Below, piece after piece: positions 1 to 5,671 of a stretch of 5,933 nucleotides of DNA. The notes below the pieces were generated by a model. The model saw only the letters and a list, made by a program, of their open reading frames with translations. It was not told the DNA's origin and did no database searches. The stretch is from positions 1-5,933 of the forward strand of contig JAEWIW010000149.1 in the NCBI GenBank assembly GCA_023386855.1, read 5' to 3'. The position numbers and the translations under genes were made by a program. Every line of letters begins with the position of its first letter. Position 1 is the first letter of the stretch. The stretch is from Bacteroidota bacterium. Its GTDB lineage: Bacteria > Bacteroidota > Bacteroidia > Chitinophagales > Chitinophagaceae.

Positions 1-446
1 CAAGTCATGCCCCTTTCAAGATCATCGCATCAGGAAGCCAGTTCATCAATACATTGACGCCTTCCGACTGCCTTACCATGTTTCCTGTTGAATTCAATGA
101 GCTCATGGATTTTCTTATGCAGGAAAAGATCGAAGGTGTGGTATTTCTATCCGGCGACCGTCATCATAGTGAAGTGATCAGGTACGAAAGAAAGAATGCC
201 TATACGCTTTATGATATCACCACTTCATCGATGACGGCGGGCATTGCAAAGCCTTCAGGAAAAGAAGTGGATCATCCATACCGGGAAGCCAATACACTGG
301 TGCTGGAAAACAACTATGCAAGATTTAATGTATCAGGAAATAAAAATGAAAGGCAGCTGAAGGTGGAATTTGTAAACAGGAATGGTAGGCCAGTTGCCAG
401 TTGGTCGGTACACCAAAAGGAATTGACCTTTGCTTCAAATAAATAA
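1..446 (+). CDS. PhoD-like metallophosphatase (alkaline phosphatase D family), 3' part only
   Basis: The reading frame is open from the window's left edge (first full codon at position 3) to TAA at 444-446, so about 147 C-terminal residues are seen and the true start lies outside. The TTG at 54 is in frame but is not a credible start because conserved-looking coding sequence (SHAPFKIIASGSQF) precedes it. The key motif is FLSGDRHHSE, with GDRHHSE encoded at 153-173. This is the C-terminal metal-binding segment of PhoD-type calcineurin-like phosphoesterases, whose histidines coordinate the active-site metals. It is followed by YDITTSSMTAG and a beta-rich tail ending near WSVHQKELTF, as in Bacteroidota members. 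The family hydrolyses phosphate mono- or diesters, normally outside the cytoplasm; the substrate cannot be told here and the signal peptide is not in view. The next gene starts 14 nt downstream, so co-transcription is likely. The family call is firm, the exact function is not. Confidence 0.85.
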   Translation, partial: SHAPFKIIASGSQFINTLTPSDCLTMFPVEFNELMDFLMQEKIEGVVFLSGDRHHSEVIRYERKNAYTLYDITTSSMTAGIAKPSGKEVDHPYREANTLVLENNYARFNVSGNKNERQLKVEFVNRNGRPVASWSVHQKELTFASNK

Positions 447-460
447 TTATCATTGCAACC

Positions 461-940
461 ATGACAATAGAGTTCAGGTACCAGAAAAAACAGGTTATCC
501 AGGCTTTACGATATCATTTTCTTAACCGGCCAGAGATCCGTTGGCTCTTGATACTGGTGAATGTATTTGCCATTCTTTCTGCAGTACTGGTATATTTTGA
601 ATATATCCAGCCTGTTACCTTTTTGATGTTTTCGATTTTATGGTTCCTGCTGATGCTTGTGGTATGGCGAATACTTCCTGCAAGCATTTACAATAAGAGT
701 GCAACATTCAAGGATCATTTCATCATGGACTTTAATGATGAAGCGGTAATACTTGAAACCGAGCGTGGACAAAAAGGATGGCCATGGGAGCGCTTCTCCA
801 ACTTCCTTGAAAGCCCTTATTTTTTTCATCTCTATTTTGATGCAAGATCTTTCTTCCTGGTTCCAAAAGATGCATTCCAGGGGCTTGTTGAACTGCAGGA
901 AGCCAGGGAAATGATGAAGACAAAGATTAGGAAGAGATAG
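461..940 (+). CDS. YcxB-like small membrane protein
   Basis: A 159-residue protein with ATG at 461 and TAG at 938-940. Two hydrophobic helices are visible, roughly residues 27-46 (RWLLILVNVFAILSAVLVYF) and 51-73, separated by only a few residues, so it probably forms a helical hairpin in the inner membrane. A soluble C-terminal half follows (about 80-159), with an aromatic/basic pattern GWPWERFSNFLESPYFFHLY and FFLVPKDAF. That order (short N-terminal strand, two close membrane helices, then a 'W..f.....t..yf.l.......ivPk.af' segment) is what I know from YcxB-like proteins, a family of unknown biochemical role. There is no clear Shine-Dalgarno sequence, as is normal in Bacteroidota. It sits 14 nt after the PhoD-like gene and probably shares its transcript. 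A tandem-repeat array starts directly after the stop codon. The alternative is an uncharacterised membrane protein of similar architecture; no enzymatic residue can be named. Confidence 0.75.
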   Translation: MTIEFRYQKKQVIQALRYHFLNRPEIRWLLILVNVFAILSAVLVYFEYIQPVTFLMFSILWFLLMLVVWRILPASIYNKSATFKDHFIMDFNDEAVILETERGQKGWPWERFSNFLESPYFFHLYFDARSFFLVPKDAFQGLVELQEAREMMKTKIRKR

Positions 941-977
941 TGATTAGTGACTAGTTATTAGTTATTAGTGATTAGTG
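941..977. repeat. 7-bp tandem repeat, TGATTAG-type, five units
   Basis: Five contiguous heptamers: TGATTAG (941-947), TGACTAG (948-954), TTATTAG (955-961), TTATTAG (962-968), TGATTAG (969-975), then TG. The array begins immediately after the TAG stop of the YcxB-like gene. Because each unit carries stop triplets on both strands (TAG or TGA forward; TAA or TAG reverse) and the period of 7 shifts frame by one each time, the block closes all six reading frames. This is the first of four neighbouring low-complexity blocks in the gap between two convergent genes. The function is unknown; slippage-generated filler is the simplest reading. Confidence 0.85.
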
Positions 978-1017
978 TGCTAATGTGCTAGTGTGTTAAT
1001 GTGCTAATGTGCTAATG
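978..1017. repeat. 8-bp tandem repeat, TGCTAATG, five units
   Basis: Five contiguous octamers: TGCTAATG (978-985), TGCTAGTG (986-993), TGTTAATG (994-1001), TGCTAATG (1002-1009), TGCTAATG (1010-1017), followed by TGTG. Three units are identical and two differ by one base. The block follows the TGATTAG heptamers after a 2-nt TG. The unit resembles the previous one (both contain a TAG/TAA core), so one block may have arisen from the other by slippage and drift; that is inference. Confidence 0.85.
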
Positions 1018-1035
1018 TGTGAAATCCTTATCCCA

Positions 1036-1067
1036 TTTCGTATTTCGTATTTGGTATTTTGTATTTC
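1036..1067. repeat. 7-bp tandem repeat, TTTCGTA-type, four units
   Basis: Four heptamers: TTTCGTA (1036-1042), TTTCGTA (1043-1049), TTTGGTA (1050-1056), TTTTGTA (1057-1063), then a partial TTTC to 1067. The sequence is unrelated to the two upstream blocks. A further pair of CCCGGTC units follows at 1074-1087, immediately before the end of the gldB-like gene. Nothing else is seen in this 160-bp gap: no hairpin followed by a T-run that would serve as an intrinsic terminator for either convergent gene. Confidence 0.8.
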
Positions 1068-1073
1068 AACAAA

Positions 1074-1087
1074 CCCGGTCCCCGGTC
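1074..1087. repeat. two direct copies of CCCGGTC
   Basis: CCCGGTC occurs twice in direct succession (1074-1080 and 1081-1087). Two copies alone could be chance. It is listed because it continues the chain of short tandem blocks that fills this convergent gap and is GC-rich where the preceding block is AT-rich. Confidence 0.5.
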
Positions 1088-1100
1088 CTTTCTTGCGTTC

Positions 1101-2141
1101 CTAGTTCTTAGGCCGGTACTTACTCAGCTCAAACACCTGCCTGGCGTCGGTTTGCATGAGAACAGCCGGTGTTACATCGGGGTACTTTTCCATGTATTCG
1201 GATACTATTCTCCAGCCTGTAAAAAGCCCGATATAGCCGGGTGATCCTTCACCGAGTTCCTGCGTATGTGGTGCATCACCGATATAATTTTTGATGATCG
1301 ATGGATCCTTATTATACACCAGTGAATTGGAAAGAAAATAATTCCAGATCAATCCTTCATTGTCGTAGCAACCTTCCAATTGCTTTTTAGTGTAACCCAA
1401 TTTTAAAGTGTCGGCAGTATTAGGAAGAAAAAGGTTGAGCAGGTAAATCCTTTTTCCTTTTTCAACCATCTGTTCAACCAGTGACTTTGTATAACTCTTA
1501 TCAGGGAACATATCATCAATGATGTTCACCATACAATTTACCGGTATCATTTCTTTTGTAAACCTGGCAGAGATATATGCGGGGTACAATGAACGGCCAA
1601 AGTCGCTGGTATAAAGTGAATAATTCGCACCCATATGCAGTTGAAGTCCTACCGCCAGTGCATTGGTGGTGATCACATCTCCCTGTGCCCTGATGGATGT
1701 TTCATAGATCGCATCCATTGGTCCAATAAAACTGACCAGTGTTTGCGGGGCCTTATAATTTGGAAAATAATACAGCACATGCCTGATGCCATCTTCCACC
1801 TGTTCAATGGTTTTATCCATAGAAGCATATACTTTATCAACCGAATCTTTTACAGGTTTATAATCTGCAATGAATTTCCTGATCGCATCAGCAACATGCG
1901 GGTTGCTGTCAGTCAATGGTGGTAGACCCAGGATATTGGTATTGAAATCGTTCAAAAAATAAGGATATGATTTTCCCAGTTTTTGGTAAGATGCTTCAAT
2001 ATTATTTGTGTCGATGGCAAAGAAGTCCTGCTCGAACCTTTGCACTTTAAGATCAAACTTAACTTTGGATATATCGGGTCCCTTCTTTTCTTTACAGGAA
2101 CCGAGTATAAAAAGCATCAAAACCGGGATCAGGTGTTTCAT
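1101..2141 (-). CDS. gldB: gliding motility lipoprotein GldB-like
   Basis: A 346-residue protein; start codon at 2139-2141 and TAG stop at 1101-1103, both read on the minus strand. The N-terminus is a lipoprotein signal: basic MKH, hydrophobic LIPVLMLFIL, lipobox LGSC with the lipidated Cys at residue 16, then KEKK. Family features I recognise are VKFDLKVQRFEQDFFAID (28-44), YPYFLNDF (59-66) and the C-terminal SPGYIGLFTGWRIVSEYM (300-317), which matches the SPGRIG-x-W-x-GW-x-IV-x-x-YM pattern of GldB. The length fits the family (around 320-350). GldB is a cell-envelope lipoprotein needed in flavobacteria for gliding and linked to the motility/type IX secretion apparatus; its molecular activity is not settled. 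A gldC gene, often found next to gldB, is not downstream here; a repeat array and an opposing gene follow. The gene diverges from nadE across 132 nt. The family call is good; a motile phenotype is not implied, since non-gliding Bacteroidota also carry gldB homologues. Confidence 0.85.
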   Translation of the reverse strand: MKHLIPVLMLFILGSCKEKKGPDISKVKFDLKVQRFEQDFFAIDTNNIEASYQKLGKSYPYFLNDFNTNILGLPPLTDSNPHVADAIRKFIADYKPVKDSVDKVYASMDKTIEQVEDGIRHVLYYFPNYKAPQTLVSFIGPMDAIYETSIRAQGDVITTNALAVGLQLHMGANYSLYTSDFGRSLYPAYISARFTKEMIPVNCMVNIIDDMFPDKSYTKSLVEQMVEKGKRIYLLNLFLPNTADTLKLGYTKKQLEGCYDNEGLIWNYFLSNSLVYNKDPSIIKNYIGDAPHTQELGEGSPGYIGLFTGWRIVSEYMEKYPDVTPAVLMQTDARQVFELSKYRPKN

Positions 2142-2187
2142 GAAAAACCGTTTTATATAATAGCCGTTCTCCTAAGTGGTCAATGTA

Positions 2188-2195
2188 CAAATCTA
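2188..2195 (-). promoter_or_regulatory. candidate Bacteroidota -7 promoter box for gldB
   Basis: Read on the minus strand this is TAGATTTG, an exact match to the Bacteroidota sigma-A -7 consensus TAnnTTTG. It would put the transcript start near 2181 and leave an untranslated leader of about 40 nt before the gldB-like start codon. No TTG or TTTG is present at the usual -33 distance, so the promoter is only half supported. Confidence 0.45.
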
Positions 2196-2227
2196 CAGCC
2201 CCGCATCATATCAGCCGCACTAAGCAT

Positions 2228-2235
2228 TAAATTTG
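2228..2235 (+). promoter_or_regulatory. candidate Bacteroidota -7 promoter box for nadE
   Basis: TAAATTTG is an exact TAnnTTTG match on the plus strand. It predicts a transcript start near 2241-2243 and a leader of about 30 nt before the nadE ATG. The -33 region (about 2202-2210) has no TTG. The gldB-facing box lies 32 nt upstream on the other strand, so the two transcripts would diverge from a compact shared region without overlapping. Confidence 0.45.
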
Positions 2236-2273
2236 CGTAACATCCGCATTGATCAACGGGTAAATACCATTGC

Positions 2274-4001
2274 ATGAAAATAGCACTCTGCCAGCAGAAT
2301 TATCATATCGGGAATTTTGAATTGAACACGGAAAAGATCTTACAGGGCATTGAAGCGGCCCGCAGTCAGGGAGCCGATCTTGTCGTATTTTCCGAGTTAT
2401 CTGTTTGCGGCTATCCTCCAAGGGATTTTCTTGAGTTCAACGATTTTCTTGAGCGATGTGAAGATGCTATCGAAAAGATCGCAGATGCTGCAAAAAATAT
2501 TGGTGTCATCGTTGGTGCTCCAGCAAGGAATCCCAGGATAGAAGGCAAGGACCTGTTTAATGCGGCATGGATGCTGTATAACGGGAAGGTTCATGGCATT
2601 GCCTATAAAACTTTATTACCGACCTACGATGTATTCGATGAGTATAGATATTTTGAGCCCTCAAACCAATGGAACGTTATTGAATTTAAAGGGAAAAAAA
2701 TAGCGCTGACCATCTGTGAAGATCTATGGAACCTCGGTGATAACCCGCTTTACAGGCTTTGTCCAATGGACCAGCTTACGAAGCAATCGCCCGACCTGAT
2801 GATCAATATATCCGCATCGCCATTTGATTACGATCATGATGAAGACCGCAGGGAAGTGGTGGTTGCCAATGTAAGAAAGTATAAAGTGCCGATGATCTAT
2901 TGCAATGCTGTAGGTTCTCAGACCGAGATCGTATTTGATGGCGGAAGCCTTGTTGTGGATGCCGCAGGAAATATCAGCAGGGAAATGAAATATTTTGAAG
3001 AAGATATGTTCATTGCCGATCTCGATGAATTAATGAAAGGAGCAGAGCCTGGTTCAAAGGATGAACAGGCAGGCCGCGATATACGCAAGCTGGATACACA
3101 AATGAGAGTGGCTAAGGTGGATGACCCGGAAAAGATCATTGATTATTTAACAGCGGAATCTAATATCAGGCAGATCCACCAGGCATTGGTGCTGGGTATC
3201 AGGGATTATTTCAGCAAGATGGGTTTTACAAAAGCCATACTGGGATCTTCAGGGGGAATTGACAGTGCCGTAGCCCTTGCTCTTGCCTGCGAAGCATTGG
3301 GTAGTGAGAACGTGCGCGCCGTGCTGATGCCTTCAGAATATTCCAGTTCCCATTCGGTGGATGATGCCGTTGCTTTAAGCCAGAACCTTGGAAATCCCCA
3401 TGATATCATCCCGATAAAAAACATATACGATAGCTTCTTATCCACGCTGGAGCCGGTTTTCAAAGGATTGCCTTTTAGTGTGGCCGAAGAAAATATTCAA
3501 AGCCGTAGCCGGGGCAATCTCCTGATGGCCATGGCCAATAAGTTTGGTTATGTGTTATTGAATACATCGAATAAAAGCGAACTTGCAACAGGTTATGGAA
3601 CACTATATGGCGATATGGCCGGTGGATTAAGTGTGCTGGGCGACCTGTACAAGATGCAGGTGTATGCACTGGCACGATATATCAACCGTGAAAAAGAGAT
3701 AATCCCGGTTAATATCCTGGAGAAGGCGCCTTCGGCGGAACTTAGGCCAGGACAAAAAGATAGCGACAGTCTTCCCGATTACGCGGTGCTCGACAAGGTC
3801 TTGTACCAGTACATTGAAAGAAGAAAGGGGCCAGGCGAAATCATCGAGATGGGGATCGACGAGGAGCTTGTAAAAAGAGTATTGAAACTGGTGAATACCA
3901 ATGAATACAAGCGTAACCAGTTCTGCCCGATCATCCGGGTAAGCTGTAAAGCTTTTGGGGTAGGAAGAAGAATGCCGATCGTTGGAAAGTATCTTTCATA
4001 G
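2274..4001 (+). CDS. nadE: glutamine-dependent NAD(+) synthetase
   Basis: A complete 575-residue cytoplasmic enzyme for the last step of NAD+ synthesis: deamido-NAD+ + ATP + glutamine to NAD+. The N-terminal glutaminase (nitrilase-fold) domain covers about residues 1-260, with the catalytic triad Glu41 (FSELSVCGYPPRD), Lys112 (YKTLLPTYDVFDE) and Cys148 (TICEDLW). The C-terminal ATP-pyrophosphatase domain (about 295-575) carries the P-loop GSSGGIDSA (324-332), ENIQSRSRG (406-414), TSNKSELATGYGTLYGDMAGG (431-451) and LRPGQKDSDSLPDY (490-503), all expected for substrate binding. The ATG at 2274 gives the typical MKIALCQQN start, so the start is secure despite the lack of a Shine-Dalgarno sequence. 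Length is normal for the two-domain bacterial form. The glutaminase domain means glutamine can serve as nitrogen donor through an internal ammonia channel. It diverges from the gldB-like gene. One base after its stop begins a perfect GC-rich palindrome. Confidence 0.97.
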   Translation: MKIALCQQNYHIGNFELNTEKILQGIEAARSQGADLVVFSELSVCGYPPRDFLEFNDFLERCEDAIEKIADAAKNIGVIVGAPARNPRIEGKDLFNAAWMLYNGKVHGIAYKTLLPTYDVFDEYRYFEPSNQWNVIEFKGKKIALTICEDLWNLGDNPLYRLCPMDQLTKQSPDLMINISASPFDYDHDEDRREVVVANVRKYKVPMIYCNAVGSQTEIVFDGGSLVVDAAGNISREMKYFEEDMFIADLDELMKGAEPGSKDEQAGRDIRKLDTQMRVAKVDDPEKIIDYLTAESNIRQIHQALVLGIRDYFSKMGFTKAILGSSGGIDSAVALALACEALGSENVRAVLMPSEYSSSHSVDDAVALSQNLGNPHDIIPIKNIYDSFLSTLEPVFKGLPFSVAEENIQSRSRGNLLMAMANKFGYVLLNTSNKSELATGYGTLYGDMAGGLSVLGDLYKMQVYALARYINREKEIIPVNILEKAPSAELRPGQKDSDSLPDYAVLDKVLYQYIERRKGPGEIIEMGIDEELVKRVLKLVNTNEYKRNQFCPIIRVSCKAFGVGRRMPIVGKYLS

Positions 4002-4044
4002 ACCCCGTGGCACGGGGCCGTGCCACGCCCCCGTGCCACGGGGT
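4002..4044. repeat. perfect 16-bp GC-rich inverted repeat with an extra arm copy in the loop
   Basis: The left arm ACCCCGTGGCACGGGG (4002-4017) and right arm CCCCGTGCCACGGGGT (4029-4044) are exact reverse complements around an 11-nt loop (4018-4028). The loop itself contains CCGTGCCACG (4018-4027), repeated directly at 4031-4040 inside the right arm. The left arm can therefore pair either with the far arm (16 bp) or with the loop copy (9 bp, 4006-4014 with 4019-4027, 4-nt loop). The element starts one base after the nadE stop codon and ends 4 nt before the stop of the opposing lipoprotein gene, filling the convergent gap. It could stop or stabilise transcripts from both sides, but no T-tract follows on either strand, so it is not a textbook intrinsic terminator. 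A REP-like dispersed palindrome is the main alternative. Confidence 0.85.
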
Positions 4045-4048
4045 GTCA

Positions 4049-4534
4049 TTAATGGCTAAATTCCAACAGTACATTGATCTCCACGGGAAGGCCAATATCC
4101 ACTTTCTGTGAAAGCGTTATCTTGTTGTTATTAAGAGTTTTAATGGCAAATGTGGGATCAAGGCCGCCAAAGTCAAAGCCGGTGAGGGTCAGGTTCTGGT
4201 CATTGTTCGAAAGTGTCCATCCGAAATTCACCGTCTGGGGATCGGCAGGGTCACACTTGGTGGCGCCTTCATCGGCCGTTCCTGTTCCATTGGTATTAAA
4301 TACAAAAGTGTCGTCCTGGCTGCATTCCCCAATGGTTCCATCAGGAAGCGGGGAGTCAATTACACCATCACCATTGGCATCAATGCCGGCATTGGAAAAC
4401 TTCCATGACCCTGAGGCCAGTAATTCAGATCGGGATGGATCCTTGGAATCTTTCTTCGAACATCCACTGATGGTCATTCCTGCAAGGAGAATAGCTAAAG
4501 CTGCTGGTTTGATAGTTAAGGCTGAAATTTTCAT
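4049..4534 (-). CDS. lipocalin-like small lipoprotein
   Basis: A 161-residue protein, stop TAA at 4049-4051 and start ATG at 4532-4534 (minus strand). An upstream in-frame start at 4580-4582 would add 16 polar residues ahead of the signal peptide and is rejected. The signal peptide has a basic start (MKISALTIKP), hydrophobic AALAILLAGM, and lipobox ISGC with the lipidated Cys at residue 25, followed by a Ser/Lys/Asp-rich linker. The mature part has the pattern of Bacteroidota lipocalin-like lipoproteins: LASGSWKFS (39-47), CSQDDTFVFNTNGTGT (71-86), a second Cys at 94, FGWTLSNNDQNLTLTG (104-119), and a closing strand-rich segment (FAIKTLNNNKITLS). Cys71 and Cys94 could form a disulfide. DANGDGVID (52-60) looks like a single calcium loop of the DxNxDG type inserted after the first strand. 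The ligand and role are unknown. It converges with nadE and diverges from the MoxR gene. The lipoprotein call is firm; the lipocalin-like fold is a pattern judgement. Confidence 0.75.
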   Translation of the reverse strand: MKISALTIKPAALAILLAGMTISGCSKKDSKDPSRSELLASGSWKFSNAGIDANGDGVIDSPLPDGTIGECSQDDTFVFNTNGTGTADEGATKCDPADPQTVNFGWTLSNNDQNLTLTGFDFGGLDPTFAIKTLNNNKITLSQKVDIGLPVEINVLLEFSH

Positions 4535-4555
4535 ATCGTCTTTGGTTTGATGGCT

Positions 4556-4586
4556 GTAAATTAAAGTATTATCATCAACCATTCAA
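4556..4586 (-). promoter_or_regulatory. weak candidate promoter for the lipocalin-like lipoprotein
   Basis: On the minus strand a TTG (complement of 4584-4586) lies 20 nt before TAATTTAC (complement of 4556-4563). The spacing fits the Bacteroidota layout TTG-N17-23-TAnnTTTG, but the -7 box matches only in part. It would give a leader of roughly 15 nt. The TTG lies inside the arm of the 9-bp hairpin at 4583-4606. Confidence 0.25.
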
Positions 4587-4606
4587 CCCATGCTTTTATG
4601 GGTTGA
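4583..4606. promoter_or_regulatory. 9-bp perfect inverted repeat in a divergent promoter region, candidate operator or hairpin
   Basis: TCAACCCAT (4583-4591) and ATGGGTTGA (4598-4606) are exact reverse complements with a 6-nt spacer GCTTTT. The element lies 49 nt upstream of the lipoprotein start and 67 nt upstream of the chosen MoxR start, between two divergent genes. A dyad of this size and spacing suits a dimeric repressor site or a small hairpin. There is no T-run after it and no gene ending next to it, so a terminator role is unlikely. Confidence 0.45.
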
Positions 4607-4642
4607 TCAAGCTTGGCAAACATCTTGCAACTGCTTTGTTCG

Positions 4643-4649
4643 TATTTTG
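4643..4649 (+). promoter_or_regulatory. weak candidate -7 box for the moxR-DUF58 operon
   Basis: TATTTTG matches the Bacteroidota -7 element TAnnTTTG if one n is missing. It lies 24 nt before the GTG chosen as the MoxR start, giving a leader of roughly 15-20 nt. No TTG stands at a correct -33 distance. If real, it would exclude the upstream TTG start at 4613. Confidence 0.25.
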
Positions 4650-4672
4650 CAAATCAATTAAAATCAAAAATT

Positions 4673-5671
4673 GTGCTCACAGCCAACGATATACGTCAGC
4701 TTAATGAAAGAATTAATTACCAGAGTACTTTTATCGACAGGTTAAAGGAAGAGATCGGCAGGGTGATCGTTGGCCAGCATTATATGTTGGATAGGCTCAT
4801 CATTGGACTGCTGAGCAATGGTCATATCCTGCTGGAAGGGGTGCCCGGACTAGCCAAAACCCTTACCATCAAATCACTGGCACAGGCCATCCATGCGAAT
4901 TTCAGCCGGATCCAGTTTACACCCGACCTACTGCCCGCCGATGTAATCGGAACCATGATCTTCCACCAGCAGAAGCATGAGTTCATGGTGAGAAAGGGCC
5001 CCATCTTCGCCAACTTTATTCTTGCCGATGAAATCAATCGTGCGCCTGCTAAAGTGCAGAGTGCACTGCTCGAAGCCATGCAGGAACGGCAGGTAACCAT
5101 TGGCGATACAACATTTAAACTCGATGAACCCTTCCTTGTACTGGCCACCCAGAACCCGCTGGAACAGGAAGGAACATACCCGCTTCCAGAAGCCCAGCAG
5201 GACCGCTTCCTGATGAAAGTGGTGGTGGATTATCCTACCAGGGAAGAAGAGCAGCTGATCATCAGGCAGAACGTACAGGGAATTAAATTTCCTGAAGTGA
5301 AACCGGTTGTATCCATGCAGGAAGTATTACAGGCCCGCGACCTTGTAAGGCAGGTTTATATGGATGAAAAAATCGAACAGTACATATTGGATATTGTTTT
5401 TGCAACACGCAAGCCACAGGAATACAAGCTCGAGAAAATCAGGCCGCTGATCGCTTATGGCGGATCACCACGTGCCAGCATCAACCTTGCACTGGCAGCT
5501 AAAGCCCAGGCCTTCCTGCAGAAAAGAGGCTATGTAATTCCTGAAGATATCCGCTCCATCGCAAGAGATGTGCTGCGTCATCGTATCGGACTTACTTATG
5601 AAGCAGAGGCAGAAAATATCCGGATAGAACAGGTCATTGATGATATCATACAAATCATCCCTGTTCCATGA
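4673..5671 (+). CDS. MoxR-family AAA+ ATPase
   Basis: A 332-residue cytoplasmic ATPase starting at GTG 4673 with TGA at 5669-5671. The frame has no ATG upstream of the conserved core. A TTG at 4613 would add 20 residues (ANILQLLCSYF...) unlike the family's usual N-terminus, so I prefer the GTG, which is preceded by an A-rich stretch; the start remains uncertain. From that start the motifs are: IGRVIVGQHYMLDRLIIGLL (28-47), Walker A GVPGLAKT (56-63), PDLLPADVIG (84-93), Walker B FILADEIN (115-122), sensor 1 LATQNP (157-162), EAQQDRF with the arginine finger (173-179) and sensor 2 GGSPRAS (263-269). MoxR ATPases act as chaperone-like remodelers together with DUF58 and von Willebrand A-domain proteins. 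Its stop overlaps the next start by 4 nt (ATGA), a sign of translational coupling. The arrangement is the usual opening of a Bat (Bacteroides aerotolerance-type) operon. Confidence 0.93.
   Translation: MLTANDIRQLNERINYQSTFIDRLKEEIGRVIVGQHYMLDRLIIGLLSNGHILLEGVPGLAKTLTIKSLAQAIHANFSRIQFTPDLLPADVIGTMIFHQQKHEFMVRKGPIFANFILADEINRAPAKVQSALLEAMQERQVTIGDTTFKLDEPFLVLATQNPLEQEGTYPLPEAQQDRFLMKVVVDYPTREEEQLIIRQNVQGIKFPEVKPVVSMQEVLQARDLVRQVYMDEKIEQYILDIVFATRKPQEYKLEKIRPLIAYGGSPRASINLALAAKAQAFLQKRGYVIPEDIRSIARDVLRHRIGLTYEAEAENIRIEQVIDDIIQIIPVP

Noticed and set aside
54..446. TTG at 54 as the start of a separate small protein
   Set aside because: The frame is open and continuous with phosphatase-like sequence back to the window edge, so this is the tail of a longer gene.
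941..1067. CRISPR array
   Set aside because: Units are only 7-8 bp, contiguous and without spacers, and no cas gene is nearby.
1059..1244. Short plus-strand frame beginning in the TTTCGTA repeats
   Set aside because: It starts inside a tandem repeat and then lies antisense to the gldB 3' end; no coding signal.
1983..2240. 85-codon plus-strand frame running through the gldB start and the divergent promoter region
   Set aside because: It is antisense to the gldB N-terminus, of low-complexity composition and without family resemblance; it ends before nadE and does not look coding.
4002..4044. Textbook Rho-independent terminator
   Set aside because: The stem is strong but no T-run follows on either strand, so I list it as an inverted repeat with a possible terminator role only.
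4074..4550. Long 158-codon plus-strand frame opposite the lipocalin-like lipoprotein gene
   Set aside because: It is fully antisense to a gene with a clear lipoprotein signal peptide, and its translation has no recognisable motif or signal; it is a frame shadow.
4822..5148. 108-codon minus-strand frame inside the MoxR gene
   Set aside because: It overlaps the Walker A and B coding region of a well-conserved gene; the Ser/Ala-rich translation is typical of a shadow frame.
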